Positions 7,838-16,905 of a stretch of 64,000 nucleotides of DNA are shown piece after piece. The stretch's first letter is position 1, and each line of letters begins with the position of its first letter. Origin of the DNA: Salaquimonas pukyongi (GTDB taxonomy: Bacteria; Pseudomonadota; Alphaproteobacteria; Rhizobiales; Rhizobiaceae); contig NZ_CP019044.1 of assembly GCF_001953055.1 (NCBI RefSeq), forward strand, positions 3,079,001 to 3,143,000. The letters run 5' to 3'. The notes beneath the pieces are model-generated. The model made no database searches and had not been told where the DNA came from. It worked only from the letters and a program-made list of their open reading frames with translations. A program made the translations under genes and the position numbers.

Positions 7838-9145
7838 ATGCGTGTTGTAATGATCGGAACCGGTTATGTGGGACTGGTTTCAGGAGCCTGTTTTGCCGAT
7901 TTCGGCCATCATGTCACCTGCATCGACAACAATGAAGACAAGATCGAGCGGCTCAACCGGGGCGAAATCCCCATTTACGAGCCCGGCCTCGACGATCTGG
8001 TTGCTGCAAATGCAGGCGCCGGCCGGCTTGTCTTCACCACCGACCCGAAGAAGGTGGTTGGCGAAGCCGATGTTGTTTTCATCGCCGTCGGCACGCCGAC
8101 TCGCCGCGGCAGCGGCCATGCCGATCTTCGCTTCGTCCATGCGGTGGCCGAGGAACTGGCGCCCCTGCTCAAGGGCTATACCGTGATCGTGACCAAATCG
8201 ACCGTCCCTGTGGGCACCGGCGACGAGGTGGAGCAGATCATCAGAAAGCACGCCCCGAAAGCGCGCTTTGACGTTGCCTCCAATCCGGAATTTCTGCGCG
8301 AAGGGGCTGCCATCAACGATTTCAAGCGGCCTGACCGGGTGGTCGTGGGAACGGAAAGCGAAAAGGCTGCCGAACAGCTCAGGGCGCTGTACCGGCCGCT
8401 GTTTCTCAATGAAACGCCGATCGTCGTCACCAGCCGCCGGACGGCGGAACTGATCAAATACGCCTCCAATGCCTTTCTGGCCGTAAAGATCGGCTTTATC
8501 AACGAGATTGCCGATCTGTGCGACAAGGTTGGCGCGGACGTGCAACAGGTGGCGCGGGGTATAGGCCTCGACAAGCGGATCGGCGGAAAATTCCTTCACG
8601 CAGGCCCCGGTTACGGTGGCTCATGCTTTCCCAAGGACACGCTGGCGCTTTCCAAAACCGCCAGGGACTATGATGCGCCGGTAACCATCGTCGATACGGT
8701 CGTTCGCTCCAACAACCGCCGCAAACGCTCCATGGTGGACCGGATCGTTGCCGCCTGCGGCGGCTCGGTCAAGGACAAGACGATTGCGGTGCTGGGCCTC
8801 ACCTTCAAGCCGAACACCGACGACATGCGCGAATCGCCCTCCCTGGCGATCGTTCCCGGCCTGCAGAAGCTTGGCGCCACCATTCGTGCCTATGACCCCG
8901 AAGGCATGGAAGAGGCCCGCACCCTGCTCAAAAAGGTTGCCTATTGCCAGGACGCCTATGATTGCCTCGATGGCGCCGATGCTGCGGTCATCATCACCGA
9001 ATGGGACCAGTTTCGCGCCCTTGATCTGAAACGGGTGGCCGGTCTGCTCAAGGACAAGGTGTTTGTCGATCTGCGCAACATCTACACAAGGGAAGAGGTT
9101 CAAGGTACCGGCCTGAAATACCATTCAGTCGGCCGCCCCGGATAG
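7838..9145 (+). CDS. ugd: UDP-glucose 6-dehydrogenase
   Basis: A 435-residue NAD-dependent dehydrogenase that oxidises UDP-glucose to UDP-glucuronate for surface polysaccharides. It shows the N-terminal GTGYVGLVSG nucleotide-binding loop, the central SNPEFLREG motif, catalytic cysteine C263 in GPGYGGSCFPKD, and the C-terminal GLTFKPNTDDMRESP segment. The ATG at 7838 was preferred over an upstream in-frame start because it begins directly with the Rossmann strand and has GGAG eight bases upstream. It appears to be monocistronic, with no polysaccharide cluster beside it. Confidence 0.95.
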   Translation: MRVVMIGTGYVGLVSGACFADFGHHVTCIDNNEDKIERLNRGEIPIYEPGLDDLVAANAGAGRLVFTTDPKKVVGEADVVFIAVGTPTRRGSGHADLRFVHAVAEELAPLLKGYTVIVTKSTVPVGTGDEVEQIIRKHAPKARFDVASNPEFLREGAAINDFKRPDRVVVGTESEKAAEQLRALYRPLFLNETPIVVTSRRTAELIKYASNAFLAVKIGFINEIADLCDKVGADVQQVARGIGLDKRIGGKFLHAGPGYGGSCFPKDTLALSKTARDYDAPVTIVDTVVRSNNRRKRSMVDRIVAACGGSVKDKTIAVLGLTFKPNTDDMRESPSLAIVPGLQKLGATIRAYDPEGMEEARTLLKKVAYCQDAYDCLDGADAAVIITEWDQFRALDLKRVAGLLKDKVFVDLRNIYTREEVQGTGLKYHSVGRPG

Positions 9146-9287
9146 ACAGGCCAGCCGTCCGCTGTCGCGCTTTGCGTTCTTTATCCGGGCTGTCTGCACT
9201 TGTTTGTGCCACATTCGCCGCTAGGGTGTGGCATGAGGCAGCACTGGGCTCGCGAAAGCCAGCCCGATTGCAGGGGTAAAAGGCAAG

Positions 9288-10751
9288 ATGACGCTTCCGT
9301 CACACAGGCGGCATGGTTTGAAAGGGGCAGGTCTGCTGCTCCTTGCCGTCCTTTCCGGCTGCGTATTGACCGAGCCGCTCGATACCGGCGACGGACGCTC
9401 CTTTACCAACAACTGGATGAAGGCCGGCGACCCCCGGGCGGAGATCGGCAAGCGTGAACACCCCCTGGTGCTGGCAAAATACGGTGGTGAGTTTCGCGAT
9501 CCAAAGGCTGAAAGCCTGATTGCCGGTGTTGTAGGCCGGCTGGTCGCGGTTTCCGAAGACAAGACCCAGTTGTATCGAATCACCATTTTGAATTCGCCCA
9601 AGGTCAATGCCTTCGCCCTGCCGGGCGGGTATCTTTACGTCACACGCGGCCTGCTCTCCCTGGCCAATGATTCGGCAGCCCTTGCCGGCGTGATTGCCCA
9701 CGAAATGGCCCATGTTTCCTCCAACCATGCGATCCTGCGCAGCGAGAAGGAAAGTTCGATCAAGGTCGGCTCCGAAGTGGTTTCACGGGTTCTCGGCAAC
9801 AACGTAGCCGGCAGAGTGGCAGAAGCGGCAAACCAGTTGCGGCTTTCCGAATTTTCCAAGGATCAGGAATTGCAGGCCGATGCCGTCGGCATCAAGATGC
9901 TCGGCAGCGCCGGTTTCGATGCCCACGGCTCGGTGCGGTTTCTGGAAACCATGCAGGCTTATCAGGCACTGATGTCCCAGGCAGACCGGCGGTTTGGAGA
10001 TTTCTCGTTTCTTTCAAGCCATCCTGCAACGCCGCAGCGCATCGAGCAGGCTAGGCGCCATGCCCGCGCATTCGGCGCCCCGGGCACGGGGGAGAGCGGG
10101 CGCGAGGCTTACCTCAAGAGCATTGACGGCCTGTTATACGGCGACAGTGCGGAAGAAGGCTTCGTCCGCAACAACACCTTCTCGCATCTTGGCCTTGGTG
10201 TGACATTTTCCGCTCCGCCCGACCGCCGTATGGAAAACCAGGCAACCGCCGTGGTCATTACCGGCCCTGGCAATCTTGCGACCCGGTTTGACGCCGCAGT
10301 CTTGCCAAGAGGCCAGAATCTTGCCGGCTATCTGAAGAGCGGATGGGTCAAGGGGCTCGACGAGGCGTCCATTACCGAAAGCACCGTCGGCGGCCTTTCT
10401 GCAGCACGCGCCGAAGCAGATGGTGCCAACTGGCGATTTGTCATCCGCCTGCTGCAGATCGACCGGCAGGTCTACCGCTTCATCACCGCAGGTCCCGCCG
10501 GCAGCCAGAGCGTGGAGGCTGAATCCAATGCCATCGCCGGCAGCTTCCGCCGCATGACGGATGCCGAAAAAGAAAAACTCAAGCCGTTGAAAATCAGGAT
10601 CGTCACCGTCGGCGCGGGCGATACCCTCGCAAGCCTTGCAGCACAAATGCAGGGAACGCCCTCTCCGTTGCGGACCTTCCAGGTATTGAACGGGCTGTCG
10701 GCAGGCGAGATCCCGCAGCCTGGCAGCCGGGTCAAAGTCGTCACGGATTAA
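9288..10751 (+). CDS. M48-family metalloprotease lipoprotein with LysM-like tail
   Basis: A 487-residue predicted lipoprotein: the N-terminal hydrophobic segment ends in the lipobox LSGC (C25). The zinc protease domain carries HEMAH (138-142), and SKDQELQADAVG supplies the third ligand glutamate. The last 50 residues look like a LysM domain (VGAGDTLASLA...LNGL), which binds peptidoglycan. The domain order matches BepA/LoiP-like periplasmic quality-control proteases of alphaproteobacteria. The gene is convergent with an L,D-transpeptidase lipoprotein, both being envelope proteins. Confidence 0.88.
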   Translation: MTLPSHRRHGLKGAGLLLLAVLSGCVLTEPLDTGDGRSFTNNWMKAGDPRAEIGKREHPLVLAKYGGEFRDPKAESLIAGVVGRLVAVSEDKTQLYRITILNSPKVNAFALPGGYLYVTRGLLSLANDSAALAGVIAHEMAHVSSNHAILRSEKESSIKVGSEVVSRVLGNNVAGRVAEAANQLRLSEFSKDQELQADAVGIKMLGSAGFDAHGSVRFLETMQAYQALMSQADRRFGDFSFLSSHPATPQRIEQARRHARAFGAPGTGESGREAYLKSIDGLLYGDSAEEGFVRNNTFSHLGLGVTFSAPPDRRMENQATAVVITGPGNLATRFDAAVLPRGQNLAGYLKSGWVKGLDEASITESTVGGLSAARAEADGANWRFVIRLLQIDRQVYRFITAGPAGSQSVEAESNAIAGSFRRMTDAEKEKLKPLKIRIVTVGAGDTLASLAAQMQGTPSPLRTFQVLNGLSAGEIPQPGSRVKVVTD

Positions 10752-10801
10752 GCGGCAGCTTCCCGGCAAAAACAATATTGGCAAAAAGCAATACCAACGC
10801 G

Positions 10802-12061
10802 TCAGCGTGCCGCCGGGCTTGGCACCGGAACGGCGGGCAGCTGGCTCAGATCGGGCTGAACTGAAGGATCGGCACCCGCAACCGCCTCCACAGCGGAACT
10901 TTCCTGCACAGGCGCAGCGGAGATGGCCGCAACCGTCTGCCGGGGGCTGGATTGCGGAACCGCGGCAGCGTTTTGGGAGCCGGCAGCGTTCTGCCCTGCT
11001 TCAACGCCGGGCACGGCAGGATCCGCACTGGCAATCGCCGGTGCGCTTTCAACCGTCGCATCGGGTGCCGGTTCAGGCTTCGGCGGCTGTTCGGGTACAG
11101 GGACGGGCGTTGGGGGAGGCAATACTTCCGATCCGGCGGCGACAATGGAAACCTGATCGGGGTCGAGTGCCGCCAGTTCCGGATTTTTTGAACCCCGCAG
11201 CAACTGATGGCGCCGCAGCGCCTTGGCAAACGCTGCCTGCTCTTCAGCCAGTTTCTCCTTGTATGCCTCTATCAGGCGGGCGGGCATGGTTACCGGCGGG
11301 CACTCGCCTCTGGCCGAAAACTCTGCGTCATCCGCTGTCTCCCGGTTAAAGAGATAGCGTTTCTCGCACACATCCACCTTGGGAGGATGGTTGGTGATTT
11401 CAAAGTGATCGGAGCCTTCTTTCAGGCTCTTCCAGAATTCAAAATGTTCGCTGGTTACCTGCTTTGCGAGGTTCTTGGCCGTCATGCGGAAGGGAAATGC
11501 CTGAACCTGAAAATATTTCTGGCCACCTTTCAGCGCCTCCCTGGCCAGGGAATAGATTTCCTCCACCTGCTCGTCGTTCATCGAATAGCATCCGGCCGAC
11601 GAACAGGCCCCATGGACCATCAGATGCGAACCGGTACGGCCATGGGCACGGTCGAAGGTGTTGGGATAGCCCAGATTGAAGGAAAGGTGATAATCGGATT
11701 TCGGATTGAGCTGATGAACCGCAACCTTGTAAAATCCCTCCGGCGCCTGCCGGTCGCCTTCCTTGAATTTCGGGCCCAGCTTTCCCGACCACTTGCAGAT
11801 TTCGTAGGATTCCAGCAACGCAAAACGGCCGGTATTCCTCTGTTTCCAGACTTCCAGCTTGTTTTCGGTTTTGTAGATCCGCATCAAAATGGGCGAAGAC
11901 GGCTTCATGCCCAGCTTTTTCATCTTCTGAAGCAGCCGTGGGGGTATGGGCCGCTCGGCTTTGGGAAAAATCTCGTCAAGCGCACCCTGGCAGCCGGCCA
12001 GCAAGATACCCGCCATGACAGCTGCAACCAAACTCAAATATGGCCTGCCAAAACCCGGCAT
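10802..12061 (-). CDS. L,D-transpeptidase (YkuD/YafK-type) lipoprotein
   Basis: A 419-residue predicted lipoprotein with lipobox LAGC (C24). The catalytic region shows H150-G and the SAGC motif with nucleophile C158, the pattern of YafK/YkuD L,D-transpeptidases, which make or cut links between peptidoglycan and proteins or other stems. The C-terminal 150 residues are rich in alanine, proline and valine and look like a disordered linker or wall-spanning tail. The ATG at 12061 gives a proper signal peptide. No partner gene is adjacent. Confidence 0.85.
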   Translation of the reverse strand: MPGFGRPYLSLVAAVMAGILLAGCQGALDEIFPKAERPIPPRLLQKMKKLGMKPSSPILMRIYKTENKLEVWKQRNTGRFALLESYEICKWSGKLGPKFKEGDRQAPEGFYKVAVHQLNPKSDYHLSFNLGYPNTFDRAHGRTGSHLMVHGACSSAGCYSMNDEQVEEIYSLAREALKGGQKYFQVQAFPFRMTAKNLAKQVTSEHFEFWKSLKEGSDHFEITNHPPKVDVCEKRYLFNRETADDAEFSARGECPPVTMPARLIEAYKEKLAEEQAAFAKALRRHQLLRGSKNPELAALDPDQVSIVAAGSEVLPPPTPVPVPEQPPKPEPAPDATVESAPAIASADPAVPGVEAGQNAAGSQNAAAVPQSSPRQTVAAISAAPVQESSAVEAVAGADPSVQPDLSQLPAVPVPSPAAR

Positions 12062-12310
12062 CGCTTCCCGCTACGCTTTTTCAGTCCGCTACAGTGTGTT
12101 TAACAAACCCGCCCATTGGTCCGTTTGCCATCCGGAAGATCGTAATCATGCAAACCGGCACCACCGATCGTTTCAAACAGAAAGAAAGCTGATTTATGGC
12201 AAGCGGTATGGTGCCCGGGTGTTTACGCTGACCATATTACCGCCGAACCGGTTGACAAGTGATTATCAAAACCCATCACGCGATTGTCATGACCGTGCAA
12301 TTATCCGTTT

Positions 12311-13267
12311 TCAGGTCAGATTGCGGCCAATGGCAAGAAACTTCTCCCGTCTTTGCCGGCGCAGCGCATCGCCTTCCATTCCGGACAACTCCTCAAGGGC
12401 CGAAGAGATCATCTTTCCGGTTGCCGATACAACCGTTTCGGGGTGACGTTGCGCGCCACCGGCAGGCTCCGGAATTATCTCGTCAATAACGCCCAGTTCC
12501 TTCAGGTCATCCGCCGTCATTTTCATGGCAGTGGCTACATCCTGCGCCTTCGTTGAATCGCGCCAAAGGATGGAAGCACCCGCCTCCGGCGAAATCACGC
12601 TGTAGATGGCATGCTCCAGCATGTAGACGCGGTTTGCCGTGGCGATGGCAATCGCACCGCCCGAACCGCCCTCGCCGATGACGACGGTAATGATCGGCAC
12701 CCGCACTTTCAGACACATTTCGATGGACCTGGCGATGGCCTCGGCCTGGCCGCGCTCTTCCGCACCGATGCCGGGATAGGCACCTGCCGTATCCACCAGC
12801 GAGATAATGGGAATGGAAAACCGGTCAGCAAGCTCCATGATGCGGACTGCCTTGCGGTAGCCTTCAGGCCTTGCCATGCCGAAATTGTGCTTTAAGCGAG
12901 ATTCGGTATCATTGCCCTTTTCCTGCCCTATCACCGCAACGGATTCGCCATTGAAGCGGGCGAGCCCGGCCTGTATGGCGAAATCCTCGGCAAAGTACCG
13001 GTCACCTGCCAGATTGGCAAAGTCGGTGAACAGCGCATCGCGGTAGTCGGCAAAATGCGGCCGGTCCGGGTGCCGCGCGATCTGGGTCTTGTGCCATGGC
13101 GTAAGCTTTGAATAGAGGCCCTCAAGCGTCGATTCCGCCTTTGCCTCCAATTTTGCGATTTCCGACGTCAGATCGACGCTGCCATCAGGCTCGCTGACAC
13201 TCTTCAGTTCACGAATCTTGCCATAGATGTCGGCAACCGGTTTTTCGAAATCGAGATATAGACGCAT
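12311..13267 (-). CDS. accA: Acetyl-CoA carboxylase carboxyltransferase subunit alpha
   Basis: A 318-residue full-length AccA. It begins [14 protein letters not shown], typical for the family, and contains the crotonase-like core with [11 protein letters not shown] and the [13 protein letters not shown] segment. With AccD it transfers carboxyl from biotin to acetyl-CoA, the first step of fatty-acid synthesis. It lies 33 bases downstream of xerD on the same strand, an order seen in many Hyphomicrobiales. Confidence 0.95.
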   Translation of the reverse strand: MRLYLDFEKPVADIYGKIRELKSVSEPDGSVDLTSEIAKLEAKAESTLEGLYSKLTPWHKTQIARHPDRPHFADYRDALFTDFANLAGDRYFAEDFAIQAGLARFNGESVAVIGQEKGNDTESRLKHNFGMARPEGYRKAVRIMELADRFSIPIISLVDTAGAYPGIGAEERGQAEAIARSIEMCLKVRVPIITVVIGEGGSGGAIAIATANRVYMLEHAIYSVISPEAGASILWRDSTKAQDVATAMKMTADDLKELGVIDEIIPEPAGGAQRHPETVVSATGKMISSALEELSGMEGDALRRQRREKFLAIGRNLT

Positions 13268-13300
13268 ACGCTTTAAGCCTGTTGCAATTGCGGGCCGGTA

Positions 13301-14302
13301 CTAACTCTTTTTATTCGCTTTTGCCAGTTTGTTCGCTTTTGCCAGTGGATGGTGGCTTTCCACCAGTTCGCGCAGCCGCTCGTCCAGCACATGGGTGTAA
13401 ATCTGCGTGGTCGAAATGTCGGCATGCCCCAGCAATTGCTGCACAGCCCGCAAATCCGCTCCATTCTGCAGCAAGTGGCTCGCAAAAGCATGCCGCAACA
13501 CATGGGGTGATATCCGCGAAGGTACAAGCCCTGCCCTGATCGCCAGGTCCTTCAATTCCCGTGCAAAAGCCTGCCGTGTCAAATGGCCTTTCCTGGCGGC
13601 GGCAGGAAAAAGAAACGGCGAAACTTCGCCGCTTTTGGCTTCGCCTGCCTCCAGCACCTTGCAATAACGGATGAGCGCCTCGCGCGCCCTGGCCGATACC
13701 GGCACCAGGCGCTCCTTGTTGCCCTTTCCCAGCACCGTCAGAAATGGCCCGTCGCCCCGCGCGGCTGTCCGCGGCAATGCCACCAGTTCGCTGACACGCA
13801 AACCGCTGGCATAGAGCATCTCCAGCAGCGCGTGCATGCGCAAGCGGCGCAGAATACCTGTCGGAGTACCATTCTTGCGGGCAGCTTCAGACTCGGCCAG
13901 AACAATCATCCGGTCCACTTCCTCAATGGACAGTATCTTGGGCAGCGGCCGATTCTGCCTCGGCGCATCCACCGTTGCCGTCGGATCATCGTCGCGCATC
14001 CCGTCACCATACAGAAACTTGTGAAACTGCCGCACGGAAGAAAGGATTCTTGCCTGGGTGGAGGCCGCCGCCCCGCTGTCTGCAACCGTTGCCAGAAACC
14101 GCCGCACGGTTTCACTGTCGCACGCGATACAATTGTTCGCCTTGCCGGCGAGAAAGCCAAGATAGCGTTTGATGTCCCGGCGATAGGCATTCAGCGTGTT
14201 GGGGCTTGCGCCGCGCTCCGCGCTCATCATTTCCAGAAAGGATTCTGCCAGCAGCGCATCGTCCTGATTGGCTGCAGGGGGATTGGCAGTCGAAGCATTC
14301 AC
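13301..14302 (-). CDS. xerD: Tyrosine recombinase XerD
   Basis: A 333-residue site-specific recombinase. The N-terminal SAM-like DNA-binding domain covers about residues 18-105. The catalytic residues are all present: R169 in ASGLRVSEL, K194, H267-x2-R270 in HVLRHAFASH, H293 and Y302 in TTQIYTH. With XerC it resolves chromosome dimers at dif. The start is a GTG. Position between accA and the aroK region is the chromosomal xerD context of this group, so it is not a mobile-element integrase. Confidence 0.93.
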   Translation of the reverse strand: MNASTANPPAANQDDALLAESFLEMMSAERGASPNTLNAYRRDIKRYLGFLAGKANNCIACDSETVRRFLATVADSGAAASTQARILSSVRQFHKFLYGDGMRDDDPTATVDAPRQNRPLPKILSIEEVDRMIVLAESEAARKNGTPTGILRRLRMHALLEMLYASGLRVSELVALPRTAARGDGPFLTVLGKGNKERLVPVSARAREALIRYCKVLEAGEAKSGEVSPFLFPAAARKGHLTRQAFARELKDLAIRAGLVPSRISPHVLRHAFASHLLQNGADLRAVQQLLGHADISTTQIYTHVLDERLRELVESHHPLAKANKLAKANKKS

Positions 14303-14375
14303 GGTGATTTGTGCCTCATATACGGGGTTCCCCGGTCACAGGATATTCACCGCGGCACAAGGGCCGCAAACCGCC

Positions 14376-14522
14376 TTACTGAACGTTGAGCTTGTTGGCG
14401 GGAACGCGAACCAGAACCTCCCGCGGCTCGGGCTCCACATAATGCACCAGTGCGAAGGCGGCGCCATAGGCGATGCCGGCCAGCACACCGCAGAAAACAA
14501 CAAATCGGATCAGGCTTGGCAT
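14376..14522 (-). CDS. Small single-pass membrane protein (48 aa)
   Basis: A 48-residue protein beginning MPSLIRFVVFCGVL with one membrane segment (about residues 4-26) followed by a short charged tail (EPEPREVLVRVPANK). Similar short proteins occur at this place between xerD and aroK in related bacteria, and the ordered membrane-plus-tail design argues that it is real. An upstream in-frame ATG at 14579 would add 19 residues with no pattern. Function unknown. Confidence 0.65.
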   Translation of the reverse strand: MPSLIRFVVFCGVLAGIAYGAAFALVHYVEPEPREVLVRVPANKLNVQ

Positions 14523-14691
14523 TCGGCTATCCTGTTGGCTTGGATGCTTCAATATGGCAAACGCATCGCAGCAATTCAATCTCGTTTGCCGGGATGCAAT
14601 TTATCGCTGCATAAGCCATGCTGCTCGTACTGGCTGTAAACCGGCTTCAGGGCCAGAACCCGCAAGATAGGTGAGGACAAGCGGCACTTTC

Positions 14692-15264
14692 ATGACCGTC
14701 AACGGGACCCAGTTACGCGAAGCCCTCGGCAATAAGTGTATTGCCTTCGTCGGCATGATGGGCAGTGGCAAGACGGCCATCGGCCGCCTGGTCGCCGCAA
14801 CGCTCGATATACCCTTTTGCGACTCCGATCAGGAAATTGTCGCCGCCGCCAATATGGATATTCCCGAGATCTTCGAAAAACATGGCGAACCTTATTTTCG
14901 GGCCGGCGAAGAACGGGTCATACAACGCCTGCTTTCCGGCGGCCCTGTTGTGCTGTCCCTGGGTGGCGGTGCGTTCATGTCGGAGAAGACCAGGCAGGCC
15001 ATATCACGCCAGGGCGTCTCGGTCTGGCTGAAAGCCGATTTGGAACTGTTGTTCAACCGGGTTTCCCGCCGCCCCGGAACAAGGCCGCTGCTCAATACGA
15101 CCGATCCCCGCAAGACCCTTGGCGACCTGCAGAAAGCCCGCGAGCCGGTCTATGCGCTGGCCGATATCCATGTGGAATCTTCCCGTATTTCCAAGGCACA
15201 TACCCACGATGCCGTGCTGGCAGCGCTGGCCGGTAGGCTGTTTGGAAAAACCGGCAATTCATAA
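14692..15264 (+). CDS. aroK: Shikimate kinase
   Basis: A 190-residue P-loop kinase that phosphorylates shikimate. Seen are the Walker A motif GMMGSGKTAIGR, the DSDQEI substrate-binding aspartate region, the GEPYFRAGEE motif, the GGGAF loop and the RPLL lid arginine. The ATG at 14692 is preferred; a GTG seven codons upstream (14671) is in frame and nearer a GTGAGG run, so the start is uncertain. In most relatives aroB follows at once; here the next gene is a convergent acetyltransferase. Confidence 0.93.
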   Translation: MTVNGTQLREALGNKCIAFVGMMGSGKTAIGRLVAATLDIPFCDSDQEIVAAANMDIPEIFEKHGEPYFRAGEERVIQRLLSGGPVVLSLGGGAFMSEKTRQAISRQGVSVWLKADLELLFNRVSRRPGTRPLLNTTDPRKTLGDLQKAREPVYALADIHVESSRISKAHTHDAVLAALAGRLFGKTGNS

Positions 15265-15289
15265 CCGGCGTTCGAGGATCTGCTGCGAT

Positions 15290-15796
15290 TCAGCCCCAGG
15301 CAAAGGCGATTTTTCTCAAATCCCGGTCGTCGAAGGTTTCTTTTCCCTCCGCAACCTGTTTGCCGCCTGCATTCTCGTAGAATCGTATGGCGGAATGGTT
15401 GTCGGCCAGCACCCAGACAACCGCGCCGGAAAGGCCCCGCCGTTTCAGTTCTCCCATTGCGGCAAGAAACAGATGCGACCCCGCTCCAATGCCCTGATAT
15501 TCGGGCAGCAGATAGAGTTCATAGACCTCACCGTCGAAAGGCAGCGTTTTTACCCGATTGCGCCCCACAGTGGCATACCCCACTGTTTTGCCCTGTATCT
15601 CCAGCAGCAGGATGACGGTTTGCCGGCTGATCGCGGCTTGCCACCAGGCCTTTCCGCGCCGCTGGATCATCCGCGTCAGCGCACGCGGCGGGATCATGCC
15701 GGAATAGGCGTTCCACCAGGCAGCATCGTGAATGGCGGCAATATCGCCTCCATCCGCCGTGCCGGCGCGTCTTACGTTGAGCGTCAGCGTACCCAT
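15290..15796 (-). CDS. GNAT-family N-acetyltransferase
   Basis: A 168-residue acetyltransferase of the GNAT fold. It shows the beta-4 strand ELYLLPEYQGIGAGSHLF, in which Q/G-x-x-G/A binds acetyl-CoA, and the late NHSAIRFYENAGG element common to N-alpha/amino-acid acetyltransferases. The ATG at 15796 is chosen because a longer reading would place a CtrA-type box inside the gene. It is convergent with aroK, 25 bases apart. Substrate unknown. Confidence 0.85.
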   Translation of the reverse strand: MGTLTLNVRRAGTADGGDIAAIHDAAWWNAYSGMIPPRALTRMIQRRGKAWWQAAISRQTVILLLEIQGKTVGYATVGRNRVKTLPFDGEVYELYLLPEYQGIGAGSHLFLAAMGELKRRGLSGAVVWVLADNHSAIRFYENAGGKQVAEGKETFDDRDLRKIAFAWG

Positions 15797-15810
15797 GAGC
15801 AAAGCATACG

Positions 15811-15825
15811 TTAAGATTTTGTTAA
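15811..15825. promoter_or_regulatory. Candidate CtrA box (TTAA-N7-TTAA)
   Basis: A perfect TTAAGATTTTGTTAA, the full CtrA consensus of alphaproteobacteria, lies 15 bases before the start of the acetyltransferase gene (minus) and 155 bases before the secreted HExxH protein gene (plus). It is one of only two perfect matches I found in this window. Direct binding is not shown. Confidence 0.5.
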
Positions 15826-15979
15826 CCAAAAGCAAAAAACGGAAAAAGCCTGTTCAATCCCCGAAAACCGGCACTAAAGCGGGTTAGGTCATGCAAGCTG
15901 GAAGCGCCCACTTCCGGCCCGCATTCCAAACACGCAATTGTGTCTGGCCGCAGCCACCGCTTTGAGGTGAGATGGCATC

Positions 15980-16897
15980 ATGCAGAGGCGTGATTTCCTC
16001 CTACTGGCAGGCGCAGCAAGCCTGGCACCCGCGACACCCGCCGGTGCCAGGGAGTTTTCCCCTATCAGCCTCGACGGCAAGGGCGCTGAGGCCGAATGGT
16101 CTGTAACAGGGAAATCCGATCCCGGTTCGCTGGCGCTTGTCGAGGCCTGGATCAGAAAATCAGCACAGGCCGTTGCAGCCTATTATGGCAGTTTCCCGGT
16201 CCCCAAGGTGCAGATTTCCGTGCTATTTACCACCGGGCGGCGAAGGGTAGGCGGACGGGCATGGCCATCTGATCCACTGCGTCTGGAACTGTCCGTGCCC
16301 ATGGGCGCGACCGAGAAAAACCTGCTTTCCGACGACTGGGTGCTGGTCCACGAGATGACGCACCTTGCCTTTCCCTATATCGCAAGCCGCCGTCATGACT
16401 GGATGGTGGAAGGGCTCGCGGTATATGTGGAGCCGATCAGCCGCATCATGGCAGGCCACATGGATGAACGGCAGATGTGGGCCGACTTCGTTGAAATGAT
16501 GCCGCGTGGCGTGCCCGCCCCTGGCGACAAGGGGTATGACGTGACCCAGAACTGGGCACGCACATACTGGGGCGGCGCCATTTTCTGCCTCATCTGCGAT
16601 ATTCGCTGCCGCCGGGCAACCGGCAATCGCATGGGCTTGCGCGATGCCCTGCGCGGCATCAATGCCAAGCTCGATTTCAGCCAGCAAGCGGACTTCGGCG
16701 AAACCCTGGCGCTCGGTGACAAGGCAACCGGCACCACGGTCCTGATTGATGCCTGGCAGGAAATGCGTGAAGACCCCTACGATCCAGGTCTCCAGAAATT
16801 GTGGAAGGACCTGGGTGTGATGATGGCCGGCGGGGAACTCCGGTTCGATGACCGTGCACCGCTGGCCGCAGTGCGCAGGACCATCACCACCGCCTGA
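15980..16897 (+). CDS. Secreted HExxH metallopeptidase-like protein
   Basis: A 305-residue protein that starts with MQRRDF and a hydrophobic, alanine-rich stretch ending in AGA, a signal peptide resembling a minimal twin-arginine signal. It has HEMTH (124-128) followed 16 residues later by E144 in WMVEGLAVYVE, the gluzincin pattern of the peptidase MA-like family, so H124, H128 and E144 probably bind zinc. The following acidic and basic blocks have no recognised domain. A GAGGTGAG sequence precedes the start. Substrate unknown. Confidence 0.72.
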   Translation: MQRRDFLLLAGAASLAPATPAGAREFSPISLDGKGAEAEWSVTGKSDPGSLALVEAWIRKSAQAVAAYYGSFPVPKVQISVLFTTGRRRVGGRAWPSDPLRLELSVPMGATEKNLLSDDWVLVHEMTHLAFPYIASRRHDWMVEGLAVYVEPISRIMAGHMDERQMWADFVEMMPRGVPAPGDKGYDVTQNWARTYWGGAIFCLICDIRCRRATGNRMGLRDALRGINAKLDFSQQADFGETLALGDKATGTTVLIDAWQEMREDPYDPGLQKLWKDLGVMMAGGELRFDDRAPLAAVRRTITTA

Positions 16898-16905
16898 TCC
16901 GTGGC

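Noticed and set aside
12062-12310. Possible small gene or RNA between accA and the L,D-transpeptidase gene
   Set aside because: No ribosome-binding site, conserved frame, hairpin or promoter pattern beyond chance was seen.
15265-15289. A hidden or broken aroB behind aroK
   Set aside because: Only 25 bases separate aroK from the convergent acetyltransferase; no dehydroquinate synthase remnant is visible in the window.
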